In this document: positions 1 to 8,935 of the stretch, piece after piece
Layout: the number at the start of each line of letters is the position of its first letter
Numbering within the stretch: position 1 is the stretch's first letter
Assembly: GCF_028885415.1 (NCBI RefSeq)
Contig: NZ_CP118527.1
Coordinates: forward strand, 4,464,001-4,528,000
DNA length: 64,000 bases
Origin: Streptomyces coeruleorubidus
Lineage (GTDB): Bacteria; Actinomycetota; Actinomycetes; Streptomycetales; Streptomycetaceae
Direction: 5' to 3'
Translations under genes and position numbers: made by a program
Notes under the pieces: model-generated
Told to the model about the DNA's origin: nothing
Seen by the model: only the letters and a program-made list of their open reading frames with translations
Databases searched by the model: none

Positions 1-649
1 CCCCGAACGACTCGTTGGAGGCGATGGCGACACTGTTCTTCTCCTCACGCTCCGTCAGCACCTGGAACAGCAGCTCAGCGCCCCTGCGGTCCAGCTCCAT
101 GTAGCCGAGTTCGTCTATGCAGAGGAGATCGACGCGCCCGTAGCGGGCGATGGTCTTGGTCAGGATCTTCTCGTCCGCGGCCTCGACCAGCTCGTTGACC
201 AGCTTGGTGGCCAGTGTGTAGCGGACCCGGAAGCCAGCCATGGCGGCCTCGGTGCCGAGCGCGATCAGGAGGTGGGACTTGCCGGTTCCGAAGTCGCCGA
301 TCAGGCAGAGCGGCAGTCCTTTCTTGACCCATTCGCAGGTGGCCAGGGTGTGGATGACGGCTGGGTCGATGTTCGGGTTGGCGTCGAAGTCGAAGGCCCT
401 GATCGACTTCTCCCGCGGGAACTGCGCCGCCTTGATGCGTCGTTCGGAGCGGCGGCGGGCCCGGTCGTCGCACTCGGCCATCAGCAGTTCGGCGAGGAAG
501 CCGCGATACGACATCTGGTCGCGGGCGGCGGCTTCGGCCAGTTCGGGGAACTGGGCCCGGATGGTGGGCAGCCTCAGCATGCGGCATGCCTGGTCGACGG
601 CGGCGGTGGCGGCCTGTTCGGTCAGCCCTCGGTGTCGTTTGAGTGTCAC
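1..649 (-). CDS. istB: IS21-family helper ATPase IstB, C-terminus cut by window edge
   Basis: IstB is the AAA+ ATPase that activates the IstA transposase of IS21 elements. The reverse frame opens with GTG at 649, sharing a GTGA overlap with the istA stop, the usual istA-istB coupling. The translation carries a Walker A motif (GDFGTGKSHL) and a Walker B motif (LLCIDELGYM) and reaches SNESFG before leaving the window, so about 40 residues of the usual ~250 are missing. Family assignment is firm. Since the istA partner is truncated, this copy is probably not autonomous, although IstB itself has no visible lesion in the part seen. Confidence 0.85.
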   Translation of the reverse strand, partial: MTLKRHRGLTEQAATAAVDQACRMLRLPTIRAQFPELAEAAARDQMSYRGFLAELLMAECDDRARRRSERRIKAAQFPREKSIRAFDFDANPNIDPAVIHTLATCEWVKKGLPLCLIGDFGTGKSHLLIALGTEAAMAGFRVRYTLATKLVNELVEAADEKILTKTIARYGRVDLLCIDELGYMELDRRGAELLFQVLTEREEKNSVAIASNESFG

Positions 650-1458
650 GGCATCTCTCCCTGGATGGCGGGGCGGTCGGCCGGCTGCCGTGCTCGCAGC
701 AGCTGGTCGTAGGCCGCGACCGAGGGCAGCGGCCGGGCGTCGGGCGGCAGCTGGGCAAGCCGCCGTTCGGTCAGCGAGGTCACGTTCGTCCGTTCCGGCT
801 CCGCAGGGACGACAGGAGCCGCGACCTCGTCGGCTTCGGCCGCCTTCCGCGCCTCCAGGGCGACCGCGTCCGCGGTCAACGCGCCGGCCCTGAGCGCGGA
901 GGCGAGCCCGGCGACCAGGTGTTCGTGGGGGACGTGGCGGCCCATCAGCAGGACTTCGATCAGGGCCCGGGTGCCGTCCCGCTCGCCGTGGACGGCCTTC
1001 GCCGCCTCCCACCAGGCGTCATGGACCGGCGTGAACTTCCCTGCGGAACGGGCCTGTTCGAGGGCGGTGGCCCCGGGAAACGCTCCGGGCTTGCGGACCA
1101 GGGCTTCCAGGTAGTGATCCAGATCCAGCCGAGTCTGTCCCTTGGCGATCAGCCGTTCGTGGCGGGCGACCTCCTGCTGGCCGTCGTAGACCACCAGCTC
1201 GGACGCGTGCAGCATTGCCCGGAGCGTCCGGCCGATCAGCCGCACCGGCACCGAGTAGCGGTTGGTGCGGACGCTGATCTGGCTGAAGCGGTCGACCCGC
1301 AGGCTGAACAACCGCCCGGTCTCGAAGGGTTCGTCCGGTAACGGCTGCAGCAGTGGCCGTTCGACGGCGAAGTACTCGCTCACCGGCCGCGGCCGGGTCG
1401 CGTTTCTCCAGATAACCCGCGAGAAGTTGGAGGTCGTTGGTGTCCACACGCAGACCAT
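646..1458 (-). pseudogene. istA: IstA transposase, C-terminal remnant
   Basis: IstA is the DDE transposase of IS21 elements. Only the C-terminal third is present. IstA-like sequence starts near 1385 (EYFAVERPLLQPLP) and runs through the conserved stretch with NRYSVPVRLIGR, LDHYLEAL, KPGAFPGATALEQAR and EVLLMGRH to a stop at 646-648. The N-terminal helix-turn-helix and the DDE catalytic core, normally another ~250 residues, are absent. The sequence between about 1385 and 1458 has no IstA character, so the element was broken there. The frame continues into istB by a 4-bp overlap. Confidence 0.8.
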
Positions 1459-1510
1459 CCCAACAGCGCGAGCGGCGCGGGATATGACAACCTATGACAG
1501 GGAGTTGATC

Positions 1511-1960
1511 ATGCGGACCGTGGCGATTACCGGCACCCGGAACACTGGGCACCGAAGCCTAGACGAGTACGCCACCCTGTTCCGGGACCACCTTGGCCCC
1601 TTCTCCCGCAACGCTCACTTCTACATCGGGGGCGCCAAGGGCATCGACTCCCTGTCCCTGCTGTGGCTGGCCGGTAACACGGACGCCGACCTTACGGTCG
1701 TGGTCCCCGGCACCCTCGACCAGCAGCCGGCCGAGGCCCGCCAGGCAATCGCCCGAGTCCGTGACCGCATCAAAGAGATTGTCGAGCTGCGGGCCCGAGA
1801 GCTGAAGACGCCGGCGTTCCACGCCCGCAACCGTTGGATGGTCGACCGCAGCGGCATGACGGCCGGCTTCCCGCACCACGCCGAACCGGCCTCGGGTACG
1901 TGGCAGACCCTCAACTACACAGCAGATCAGGGGAAACCACGCCTGATTGTGCCCGTGTAG
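1511..1960 (+). CDS. SLOG/DprA-like Rossmann-fold protein, function unknown
   Basis: A 149-residue protein. It begins with a beta strand and glycine-rich turn (RTVAITGTRNTG) and has a second loop GGAKGIDSL. This arrangement is known from the SLOG/DprA-like superfamily, whose members bind nucleotides or nucleotide-derived ligands. No second domain is present. ATG 1511 is chosen because GGAG sits 6 bases upstream; an in-frame ATG at 1484 lacks such a site. It lies between the IS21 remnant and a split regulator gene, so it is likely accessory. The fold is a reasonable guess from motifs; the ligand and role cannot be told. Confidence 0.6.
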   Translation: MRTVAITGTRNTGHRSLDEYATLFRDHLGPFSRNAHFYIGGAKGIDSLSLLWLAGNTDADLTVVVPGTLDQQPAEARQAIARVRDRIKEIVELRARELKTPAFHARNRWMVDRSGMTAGFPHHAEPASGTWQTLNYTADQGKPRLIVPV

Positions 1961-2800
1961 CCGTCGGCTGCTGCACCATAAGCCGTATGCAGGACAGGGC
2001 CGCAGGGTCTGCGGTGCTCAAGAGGCTGCGCAAGCGACGCGGCCTGTCCCTCGCCGCCGCGCGTGCGCTCGTCCAGCTTGCCGGGGACCTGCATCAGCCC
2101 GCGCTGCCGGCCGTGGCCAGCGTGCAGCGTTCCGTCGCCCGCTGGGAGGCCGTGAAGCCAGTGATGCCGGACGAGCGGTACCAGCTGCTGCTCGCCCACC
2201 TCTACGCCCGCACCCCTGGCGGGTCGCTGGTACTCGGCGCGGGGAGCGACTTCGCCGAGTACCTGAATGCACTCGGTCTGCTGGGCGAGAGTGAACGGCG
2301 CACGGCGGAGCTGCGGAGCCTCGTGCTGCGGGCTGCCACGAACGCGGGCGGGGGCATGCTCGCCCTGCTCGCGCCTGGCGTCCAGGCCAGACTGAGCGCG
2401 GCCCTCGAGGACCCGTCGCGGTCAGACGAGGACACCATCGATGGGCTGGCATCTGTCGTGGTGGACGTCAACGCAGAGATCGGCAGCCTGCCGATGGTGC
2501 GGTTGCAGCTCGTGCTTGCGCCCGCCGTCGAGGCCTCACGGCGCCTGCTCGCAGGGCCCGTGCCCGAGCCCCTGCTCCCGCAGCTGCGGAAGGTCGCTGT
2601 GGCCGCTGCCACGCTCGCCGGACGCCTCGCCTTCGAGACACGAGACGATGCGGCGTCCCGAGCGTTGTACGCGGAGGCCACCGGGGAAGCCGGCCGTCTG
2701 GCGGAACCGTGGCAGCAGGCCAGCGTCCACATGAGCCACGCTCTCGTCACTCTCTACTCCGCCCAGGGGGGTCTGATGCAGGTTCGGGTGGCAGGTGCAG

Positions 2801-3844
2801 TCACGCGGCCTGGAGGGCCGGCGTGGTCATGACGGTCTCGAATTCGATGGGGGTCAGCCGGCCGAGCGACGTTTGTCGGCGGCGTCGGTGGTAGGTCCGC
2901 TCGATCCAGGTGACGATCGCGATCCGCAGTTCTTCACGGGTAGCCCAGACCCGGCGGTCGAGGACGTTTTTCTGCAGCAGGCTGAAGAAGGACTCCATCG
3001 CCGCGTTGTCACCGGCAGCTCCAACCCTCCCTATCGATCCGGCCATCCGGTGACGGTCGAGCGCCCGGACGAACTTCCGGGAGCGGAACTGCGATCCGCG
3101 ATCGCTGTGCAGAATGCACCCGTCGACGTCTCCACGCCGGGCCACGGCATTGTCCAGGGCGGCCACGGCCAAGCGGGACTTCATCCGCGCATCGATGGAG
3201 TAGCCCACGATCCTGTTGCTGAAGGCGTCCTTGATCGCGCAGAGGTAGAGCTTGCCTTCGCCGGTGGCGTGCTCGGTGATGTCGGCAAGCCACAGCCGGT
3301 TCGCACAGGTCGAGGTGAAGTCACGGCGGACCAGGTCGTCGTGCACTGGCGGGCCGGTCTTCTTGCCCTTGCCGCGCTTCTTGCCGAACACGCTCCACCA
3401 GCGGTTGTCCCGGCAGATCCGCCATGCAGTCCGGTCCGCCATCACGGCCCCCGCGCCGCGCGCTTCGTCGGCGAGGAAGCGGTAGCCGAACTCCGGGTCG
3501 TCACGGTGCGCGTCGAACAGCGCGTTCGCGCGATACGCCTCCTCCAGCACGGCATCGGTCACCGGCTGGTCCAGCCAGCGGTAGTAGGGCTGTCTGGCGA
3601 GCTTCAGCACCCGGCACGCAACCGTGACGGGCACCCCGTCCCCGGCCAGCTCCTTCACGAGCGGGTAGATCCTTTTCCCGGAAGATGTGCCTGCGACAGG
3701 TATGCCGCGGCCCGGCGCAGGACCTCGTTCTCCTGCTCCAGCAGCTTGATCCGCCGACGCGCTTCCCGAAGCTCGGCGCTCTCCTGGCTGGTCGTTCCGG
3801 GCTTGCTCCCATCGTCGATGTCCGCGCGGCGCATCCACTTCCAC
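2801..3844 (-). CDS. IS3 transposase OrfB (DDE integrase core)
   Basis: OrfB is the catalytic half of the IS3 transposase (rve domain). OrfB-like sequence begins around 3690 (GKRIYPLVKELAGDGV). The open frame extends to 3844, but translation most likely enters by a -1 frameshift from OrfA rather than from its own start. The DDE residues are visible: WLADITEH, then HSDRGSQF, then NAAMESFFSLLQ about 35 residues later. The C-terminus (RLTPIEFE) matches the usual IS3 ending. Intact. Confidence 0.85.
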   Translation of the reverse strand: MEVDAPRGHRRWEQARNDQPGERRASGSASADQAAGAGERGPAPGRGIPVAGTSSGKRIYPLVKELAGDGVPVTVACRVLKLARQPYYRWLDQPVTDAVLEEAYRANALFDAHRDDPEFGYRFLADEARGAGAVMADRTAWRICRDNRWWSVFGKKRGKGKKTGPPVHDDLVRRDFTSTCANRLWLADITEHATGEGKLYLCAIKDAFSNRIVGYSIDARMKSRLAVAALDNAVARRGDVDGCILHSDRGSQFRSRKFVRALDRHRMAGSIGRVGAAGDNAAMESFFSLLQKNVLDRRVWATREELRIAIVTWIERTYHRRRRQTSLGRLTPIEFETVMTTPALQAA

Positions 3845-3963
3845 AACGTCATCGGATGGACTCCGAAGTCGGTGGCCACCTGTTCGACCGTCACACCCGG
3901 TCCGCGGTTCCTTGCGACCCGCACGACGTCCTGGCGGAACTCTTCCGGATAAGGCTTGGGCAC
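3655..3963 (-). CDS. IS3 transposase OrfA (helix-turn-helix part)
   Basis: OrfA supplies the DNA-binding half of the IS3 transposase. The 102-residue product starts at GTG 3963 behind AAGGA. It contains a helix-turn-helix (FRQDVVRVARN...VTVEQVATDFGVHPMTLWKW by position about 8-42) and then a leucine-zipper-like coiled coil (RRRIKLLEQENEVLRRAAAY). It ends shortly after the point where OrfB similarity begins in the -1 frame, the layout used for programmed frameshifting to make OrfAB. Confidence 0.85.
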   Translation of the reverse strand: MPKPYPEEFRQDVVRVARNRGPGVTVEQVATDFGVHPMTLWKWMRRADIDDGSKPGTTSQESAELREARRRIKLLEQENEVLRRAAAYLSQAHLPGKGSTRS

Positions 3964-4551
3964 AGCGACATCCTTCCCACCCGCCCCACAGGGCAAGCCA
4001 GTTCAGATGTCACCCGATCGTGCATCAGACCCGGGTCTGGATGGGGCACGGCACCTGGTCGATCAGGCCGTCCGCGCGGCGCGAACCGGGGAGAGCTCCC
4101 TGATGCGGGCCCGCGCCCACGCCCTCCAGGCAGAGCTGGCCGCGCGGGCCGGGCACGAGCGGCAGGCGCAGACCGCACTGGGGCTTGCTTGGTACGACGT
4201 GGAAAAGGGCTTCGAGGGGTTGTGTGAGCTGTACGTCGGGGACGCGGGCGAGGCACACGACCGGTTCGCCCAGGCGGCCGAGGCGCTGAGGGCGCCGCGC
4301 GAGCAGGTTCAGCGGGCGATCGTGACCACCGATCAGGCGCTCGCCAGGATCCGGCTGGGCGAACCTCGCGCGGCCGCGGACCTGCTGCACGGTTGTGTGG
4401 CCGCCGCGTCCACCACAGGGGGCCGGGTGCCGGCGCTGCGCCTGCGCCGGGCCCGCAGGGAACTGAGGCCGTGGCAGCGGGAGAACTGGGTAGCCGACCT
4501 TGACGACCATCTCATGGACGTGCTCGGAGCATGACGGAACGCCCCCCCCGC

Positions 4552-5055
4552 ACGGTCGCCTGCCACCACCTGGTCGCCCACCACGGACTGCGCCGCGGCG
4601 AGGGAGTGGGCCAGGACTGGACGAACATCGACTGGGAGACCCGCAAGATCACGGTGGCAAAGGAGATCGTGACGGATGGGTGAACGCCCATCGAGACGGA
4701 CGCGAAGACGGACGGATCCGCGGCGGCCGTGAAGCTGGACCGGGAGACGGTGGCGGTGCTGCGGGCGCACCGCGAGCGGCAGGCCGCAGAGCGGGCCGCC
4801 CGTTTGGAGAAGCGGCTCCCGTGGGCGCGGACACCGGGAAGATCTTCACGCAGGAAGACGGTCGTGGCCGCACCCGGCGATGGTCAGTGCGCGTTCCCTG
4901 AGATCGTCGCCCACGCGGACCTCCCGCCGATCAGCTTGACCAGCGACACGTTCATTGAGCTGTTCCAGGAGTACGAGGAGGCTCTGATGGAGCGCGCGGC
5001 GGCCCCGCGCCCGGAGGCCGGTCTCTGGCACAACCGCTCACACAGGAGCCTCATG
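4552..5055 (+). pseudogene. Tyrosine integrase remnant A (next to att copy A)
   Basis: Pieces of an integrase related to the intact one at 40049-41653 can be read: HHGLRRGEGVGQDW, KITVAKEIVTDG, VAVLRAHRERQ, TGKIFTQEDG, EIVAHADLPPI and LTSDTF...YEEALMERAAA. Lesions seen: the N-terminal half is missing, a TGA at 4681 replaces the expected tryptophan codon, the frame shifts twice (near 4807 and 4890), and the segment with the HxxR box and LGHS box is deleted between LPPI and LTSDT. It lies directly left of att copy A, in the same position relative to att as the working integrase at 41.6 kb. This marks an older, dead element. Confidence 0.75.
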
Positions 5056-5057
5056 GT

Positions 5058-5090
5058 GAAGGGCAGGCCAGGGCCCCTGACCTGCCTTCT
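5058..5090. terminator. Hairpin left of att copy A
   Basis: Stem AGGGCAGGCCAG with CTGACCTGCCTT across a short GC loop, with a mismatch. Similar hairpins containing CAGGTCA/TGACCTG stand directly left of the other two att copies, so it is probably the terminator that travels with the integrase end of each element. Confidence 0.5.
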
Positions 5091-5094
5091 CGTT

Positions 5095-5137
5095 GAGCCC
5101 CCTGTCGTATTCGAGCCGACGACCTACGCATTACAAG
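5095..5137 (-). repeat. att copy A: tRNA-Thr 3' fragment (41/43 identical)
   Basis: This 43-bp segment matches the tRNA-Thr(TGT) gene from the anticodon region to the discriminator (compare 41780-41822), with two substitutions (GTCGTATTCGAGCC for GTCGGATTCGAACC). It is in direct orientation with the other two copies. It is best explained as the left attachment scar of an older integration at this tRNA. Confidence 0.85.
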
Positions 5138-5216
5138 GCGCCGCCCCCTGCCTTCATGCCCTCAAGCCCAGGGAAACGAGAGGCATCCGGCATCGATTTC
5201 TGACATCATTACGCGC

Positions 5217-6344
5217 ATGATGGAAGAATTCACATTGAGTACCACCTCAGATGACATGACTCAAATCTCGCGAAATGGCCGCCTCGTTCTCACTGCATCA
5301 TACAGGCGCACTTACCCCACGGACACTATTGAGACCAGCCTCGACAGTGAATGCGAAGCTGACTTCAAGTTCAGCGACCTTCTACCTACACTCTCAGAAA
5401 TATGGACACATCGGAGCGTCGCTTCCACGATACAGGAAGGCGATAGCCCAGCACCAAACAAGAGCACCAACGACTACGTCGCGGTCTACACGGGGCCAAT
5501 CCATGGAGGCGCGAGCGTCTGCTTTACTCAATTCGTAGACTCGCCAACCGAAATTGACTTTGACATTCCATCCCATCACTTGGTCGACAAGCCAGAAATG
5601 AGGCACAGGGCAGAAGTCTTGCTACTCCGAAACAATCTGAAGATGATTGATTTCAAGGGTTCAGCCAGTCGAGACGGCGATCCATGGATCATAACGGCCG
5701 CATGGGTCAGGCAAGAGGGAGAGATGTCTACCGCGATAGCCCTTGCCGAATCGCTAGCCGTAGCAGCCTGCTCAACGACCTGGCCAGACAGCTTGACCCC
5801 CGCCGACATAGTCCAGGCCCTGAAACAAGACCTAGCACACTTACTCGTGGGGCACTTGACAGAGGGTAGCGAATTCGACGCAAAAGAGCTCATCGACCTA
5901 AAGAGCTCCTCATGGAAGATTGAACTCGCCAAGGACATCGCTCAATTCGCAAACTCACCCACCGGCGGCCTACTTCTTATTGGCGCAAAGACGGACAAGA
6001 AGCCCGGCGGAGTTGAAGTTTTCAGAAAACTCGCACCACTTGACCTGAACCCGCGGATTGAACTAACGATTCCAGAGCTAGTCCAGAAAGCGCGCGATAT
6101 CGCCGATGCGCATATTCACCCGATGGTAATCGGCCTGGAAATAGCGAGCATCAGGACTCGAAAGGGTAGCGTAATGTACGTCTACATTCCGCCCCAGAAT
6201 CCCTCCATCCAGCCGTTTATTGTACTCGGCGAAGACTTGCCGGGAGGGGGCCATTTCTTCAGCATTCCCAGACGGCGAGGCGACGGAAACCTTCCCGTTT
6301 CACCTAAAGAATTCCATCGTCTAATCGCGGGTAAGCTTTGGTAG
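5217..6344 (+). CDS. Schlafen/AlbA_2-domain protein, possible defence gene
   Basis: A 375-residue protein. The C-terminal half (about 215-375) looks like the AlbA_2 (divergent AAA-4, Schlafen-type) domain: EFDAKELIDLKSSSW, then DIAQFANSPTGGLLLIGAKT with the glycine-rich turn. The N-terminal ~200 residues resemble nothing I recognise. AlbA_2 proteins are nucleic-acid-associated, and several occur in phage-defence and mobile islands. Base composition is much lower in GC than the flanks and codon use is atypical (many A/T third positions), which points to recent transfer. It sits alone between two att scars. The start is ATG 5217, with ATG 5220 as alternative. Defence is an inference only. Confidence 0.65.
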   Translation: MMEEFTLSTTSDDMTQISRNGRLVLTASYRRTYPTDTIETSLDSECEADFKFSDLLPTLSEIWTHRSVASTIQEGDSPAPNKSTNDYVAVYTGPIHGGASVCFTQFVDSPTEIDFDIPSHHLVDKPEMRHRAEVLLLRNNLKMIDFKGSASRDGDPWIITAAWVRQEGEMSTAIALAESLAVAACSTTWPDSLTPADIVQALKQDLAHLLVGHLTEGSEFDAKELIDLKSSSWKIELAKDIAQFANSPTGGLLLIGAKTDKKPGGVEVFRKLAPLDLNPRIELTIPELVQKARDIADAHIHPMVIGLEIASIRTRKGSVMYVYIPPQNPSIQPFIVLGEDLPGGGHFFSIPRRRGDGNLPVSPKEFHRLIAGKLW

Positions 6345-6367
6345 TCGCTGGCGATGCTCCAGTAGAG

Positions 6368-6768
6368 CAGCGGGCGACGAGTGGCAAGAGCACGACGCAC
6401 TCTTCACACGACCCTACGGCCGGCCGATCGACCCCCGAGACGACTGGGAGGAATTCAAGGAGCTACTCAAGGAAGCTGGCATCGACGGTCGGCGCCAGCA
6501 CGACGGCAGCCGCCACACCGCCGACACGATCCTGAACGAGCTGGGCGCGGACATGCCCACGATCATGGAGATCCTCAGGCACTCCCAGATCGGCCAGACC
6601 CGCCGGTACGTCAGGGGCAGATCCCACCTCGCCAAGGCCGCGGTGCGCCGCACGGGAGACACCTTCATGCCGGGCCCGGAGCCTGCCCCGGAACCCGTGT
6701 CTGAGACCACAACTGAGACCGGGCACCGCCGTGCCGCGCGCGCCCGGCGTCGCCGCCGTATCCGCTGA
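6368..6768 (+). pseudogene. Tyrosine integrase remnant B (C-terminal end only)
   Basis: The frame ending at 6768 reads DEWQEHDALFTRPYGRPIDP, EEFKELLKEAGI, SRHTADTILNELGADM, EILRHSQIGQTRRYV and RRTGDTFMPGP, the C-terminal third of an actinobacterial tyrosine recombinase. It keeps the final tyrosine, but the HxxR region is distorted (HDGSRH, one residue longer than usual) and LGHS has become LRHS. The N-terminal catalytic arginine is missing: the gene begins abruptly 20-30 bp after the AlbA_2 gene stop. The att copy B follows 45 bp later. Confidence 0.75.
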
Positions 6769-6774
6769 ACGAAA

Positions 6775-6808
6775 AACCCCAGGTCAGGTAAACCTCTGAC
6801 CTGGGGTT
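6775..6808. terminator. Hairpin left of att copy B
   Basis: Perfect 13-bp stem AACCCCAGGTCAG / CTGACCTGGGGTT (6775-6787 and 6796-6808) with an 8-base loop. An A-run precedes the left arm. It lies between integrase remnant B and the att site. Confidence 0.75.
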
Positions 6809-6812
6809 CAGT

Positions 6813-6855
6813 GAGCCCCCTGTCGGATTCGAACCGACGACCTACGCATTACAAG
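6813..6855 (-). repeat. att copy B: left end of the large element (43/43)
   Basis: The 43 bp are identical to 41780-41822 inside the tRNA-Thr gene and in direct orientation, from GAGCCCCCTG to the anticodon (ATTACAAG). Beyond 6855 the sequence departs from the tRNA. This is the left boundary of the 35-kb element. Confidence 0.9.
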
Positions 6856-6971
6856 GGCTCGCGGCATTGTGACGGCTGGTGCCACATGATCACATCGGAT
6901 CCCATTTCCCCTGATCAGCGACTTGCGGGCTCGTCGGTGCCTGCCACTGAATCCACCCTGTGCCGCACCGT

Positions 6972-6993
6972 CCGCTCACGCATCGCTCACGCA
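6972..6993 (+). repeat. Arm-type repeat, left element end
   Basis: The 22-bp sequence CCGCTCACGCATCGCTCACGCA is identical to 41668-41689. Internally it is two tandem copies of an 11-mer (CGCTCACGCAT, the second cut short). Its place just inside each att end suggests integrase or excisionase arm-binding. Confidence 0.65.
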
Positions 6994-7129
6994 TCGCCCC
7001 CTGGATGACCAGTAGTTTCCCCAAGGATCTGTAGTCGCCACGGCACCAGGCTCCCACCGCGGTGGGAGCCAGCCATCCCGACGACGAATGACCCGTTCCC
7101 AAGCCTCTGGAGGCGCCCCTGTCCCCGCA

Positions 7130-7754
7130 CCATCCCAGCCATCCCTCCCAGCCCGACCCGGTGTACTGGGTCACCCCACGCCACTTGGCCGGTGACGACG
7201 GCGAGCTCGCCGAGCGGATCGGCGACACCCTCACCGGCCTCGGCTGGCGTATGTGGCCGACGTCCCGCTGCACGCTGCTGTACGTGAGCCCGGACGAGCT
7301 GCGTGGCGCAGAGTGGATCCTCGCCAGCCGCCCGTTCGAGCTCGGCGGACTGCCCGTTGCCCTGCAGCTGAGGCCCGCACGCACGCGGCCTCCGCGATGA
7401 CAGAGTGGAACAAGTACTTCAGCACCGGCATGCCACATGAGGCGGTCACCGATCTCCTGGTCGCGCTCGATGCACGGGACATGCCCGATGCCGATGTCAT
7501 GGAGCCAGAGGCGGTGCTGGCCGCTTTGACCGCGCGGGGCTGGATCCGGGACGTGGACCGGCCCAGGACGATGGCAGGCGTGGGCGGAGCCGGTCCTTGG
7601 TGTCCCGTACCTGTGGTGTGCGAGCTTCAGCGCCAGCGTCCCCTACGACCTGGTCGCCGCTTTCGCGTCCTCGCTGGCCTCGCCGGTTCCGGTGCCCCGC
7701 CGCACGCTGCCGAGGAGCGCGGTGGGGCGGCTTACCGTGATCCGTCGCAGCTGA
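7130..7754 (+). pseudogene. DUF317-domain gene, frameshifted
   Basis: Three consecutive pieces of one Streptomyces DUF317 protein can be read in different frames: VYWVTPRHLAGDDGELAERI to LGGLPVALQLR (7159-7380), then MTEWNKYFSTGMPHEAVTDL to RDVDRPRT (about 7390-7570), then WAEPVLGVPYLWCASF to GRLTVIRRS (7581-7754). The first break is a frameshift near 7370-7385. The second, after DVDRPRT, also lacks residues expected for the family, so it is a deletion. DUF317 proteins are of unknown function and are frequent near integrative-element ends in Streptomyces. The true start cannot be fixed. Confidence 0.7.
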
Positions 7755-7968
7755 TTCCCGCGGTTCCGGCTGCCCCTGCGCCCCTTGCTGTCTCCGGCCC
7801 GCGCAGCAAGGGGATCCGGACGCCGGGTAGGTCGCGCTCCAGCCACGGCAGCGACGTCGGACCACCGGGAGGTGTGCAAGCTGAAGTTGCTGGTCACAGG
7901 GCTGGTGTGCGTGGGCATCGGGATGCTCGTGCTGGTCGCTGGCAGGTGACTTTGGTGAAGATCGTCGG

Positions 7969-8245
7969 TCATCGGGCGACTTCGCGGTTCGTGAGGACCA
8001 GCAAGGCCCTGACCAGGGCGCTCTGCCCAGGCGGGGTCGGTGCGTACCTTGCCAAGGACGCGCCAGTTCTTGAGGTGGGCAAAGCCGTGCTCGACGGATG
8101 CCCGGACGGCCGCCAGTGCCGTGTTGGACAGCTTCTGGCCTCGTGTCAGGGGCCGGTTCCGGGCGGCCTTGTAATCGCAGGCGTGACGCCCCGGAATCGG
8201 ACCAGGTCGGCGACACAGCAGCCGTGACGCAGGGATACCTTGCCC
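7969..8245 (-). pseudogene. DDE transposase C-terminal fragment
   Basis: The reverse frame reads NRPLTRGQKLSNTALAAVRA, SVEHGFAHLKNWRVLGKVRT, DPAWA, and after a frameshift near 8013 ALVRALLVLTNREVAR and stop. This is the C-terminal end of an IS5/IS4-type DDE transposase of the kind with the VEH/VER-FAHLKNWR motif. The catalytic N-terminal part is missing. The 215 bp between this and the DUF317 remnant hold nothing recognisable. Confidence 0.65.
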
Positions 8246-8376
8246 CTCCTGCCAAGATCCCTCAGCGGAGACCTGCCTCACCGTCCACAACCTCCCGGGA
8301 CAGAACACCGCCCGAAAACGCCAGCGGGGCTCCCCGCCCACAAGAACGGGAAGCCCTACCTGCCTGCCTGCGCCGG

Positions 8377-8640
8377 TCAACCGGCCATGGCCGCCACGAC
8401 CAGCGCAACAGCCGCACCGCACAGCAGCACCACAAGCGGCCATGCCAGCCGGCCGCGCCCGGTACGCCTGCGCCACAGCACCAGCCACAGTGCACACGCC
8501 GCCACGAACACGACCGTCGCACCGCTCAGCTCGCCCTCCCGCCACGCCACCCGCACGGCGCCAGGGTTAGCACCCCATACAAGGAGCGCAACGAGGATGC
8601 CCACGGTCAGCGCACACACCGCTTCCAGCAGCCTGCTCAT
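8377..8640 (-). CDS. Small membrane protein, unknown function
   Basis: An 87-residue frame with hydrophobic segments at about 7-24, 40-57 and 67-85, separated by short basic loops (WRRRTGRGR), i.e. three predicted membrane spans. No family is recognised. It stands alone between a transposase scrap and the response regulator. From 8641 to 8935 I see no gene or clear signal. The call rests on the hydrophobic pattern and length only. Confidence 0.35.
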   Translation of the reverse strand: MSRLLEAVCALTVGILVALLVWGANPGAVRVAWREGELSGATVVFVAACALWLVLWRRRTGRGRLAWPLVVLLCGAAVALVVAAMAG

Positions 8641-8935
8641 CCCCCGCGCCCTCCCGCGTTCTCACGGCGTGCCGACCTGCTGACGGATCGTAGGCGGGGG
8701 CCGGTCGTGGGCGCAGCCGAACCCGGCATCCCGCCGGAGCCGGACCCGCCTGATGATCTACGCCATGGTCATCGGCCGCCGACCACCGGACCTGTGACCT
8801 GCGCCTTCACGATGCACACCGCTCACTGGAGCGCCGTGCCCGCGCACCGCCCTCAGCCTGCGCCTGCCACACCGGCGTAGCCGCGACGAGCCATCCTGTC
8901 TGCGGCGGGTGGCTGAAGGCGACGGATGCCGGGCG

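Larger units (their letters stand above)
2769..4032 (-). mobile_element. Complete IS3-family insertion sequence (1264 bp)
   Basis: The ends are imperfect inverted repeats beginning GGGTCTGATGCA (2769-2780, complement at 4021-4032), with further partial identity inward (TCGGGTG). A 3-bp direct repeat GGG (2766-2768 and 4033-4035) flanks the element; 3-bp duplications are typical of IS3 members. Removing the element and one GGG restores the host reading frame exactly. It carries two overlapping reverse-strand transposase frames. Both appear intact, so the insertion looks recent and the element may still be active. Confidence 0.9.
1987..4534 (+). pseudogene. Helix-turn-helix regulator split by an IS3 element
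   Basis: The coding parts are 1987-2768 and 4036-4534. Joined without the insertion and one copy of its GGG target duplication they form one uninterrupted 426-residue frame, with the junction reading AQG then LDGARHLVDQ. The N-terminal 65 residues look like an XRE-type helix-turn-helix (LKRLRKRRGLSLAAARALV, then SVARWE). The remainder is alpha-helical and TPR-like, rich in A, L and R. Such long XRE regulators are common in Streptomyces, often next to genes they control. The insertion separates the DNA-binding half from the C-terminal repeats, so the gene should be inactive. No other lesion is visible in either half. Confidence 0.75.
5095..6855. mobile_element. Small decayed integrative element between att copies A and B
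   Basis: The 1.7-kb interval is bounded by two copies of the tRNA-Thr att sequence. It holds one intact gene (5217-6344) of clearly lower GC than its surroundings and the C-terminal end of an integrase (6368-6768) abutting the right att. Missing replication and transfer genes suggest a large internal deletion of a former element. Stacking of elements in one tRNA is known as accretion. Confidence 0.65.

Noticed and set aside
1385..1500. N-terminus of another gene (reading GLRVDTNDLQLLAGYLE on the reverse strand) fused to the istA remnant
   Set aside because: It resembles the start of a WXG100-like protein but is only about 20 residues long, with no start or stop context to support a gene.
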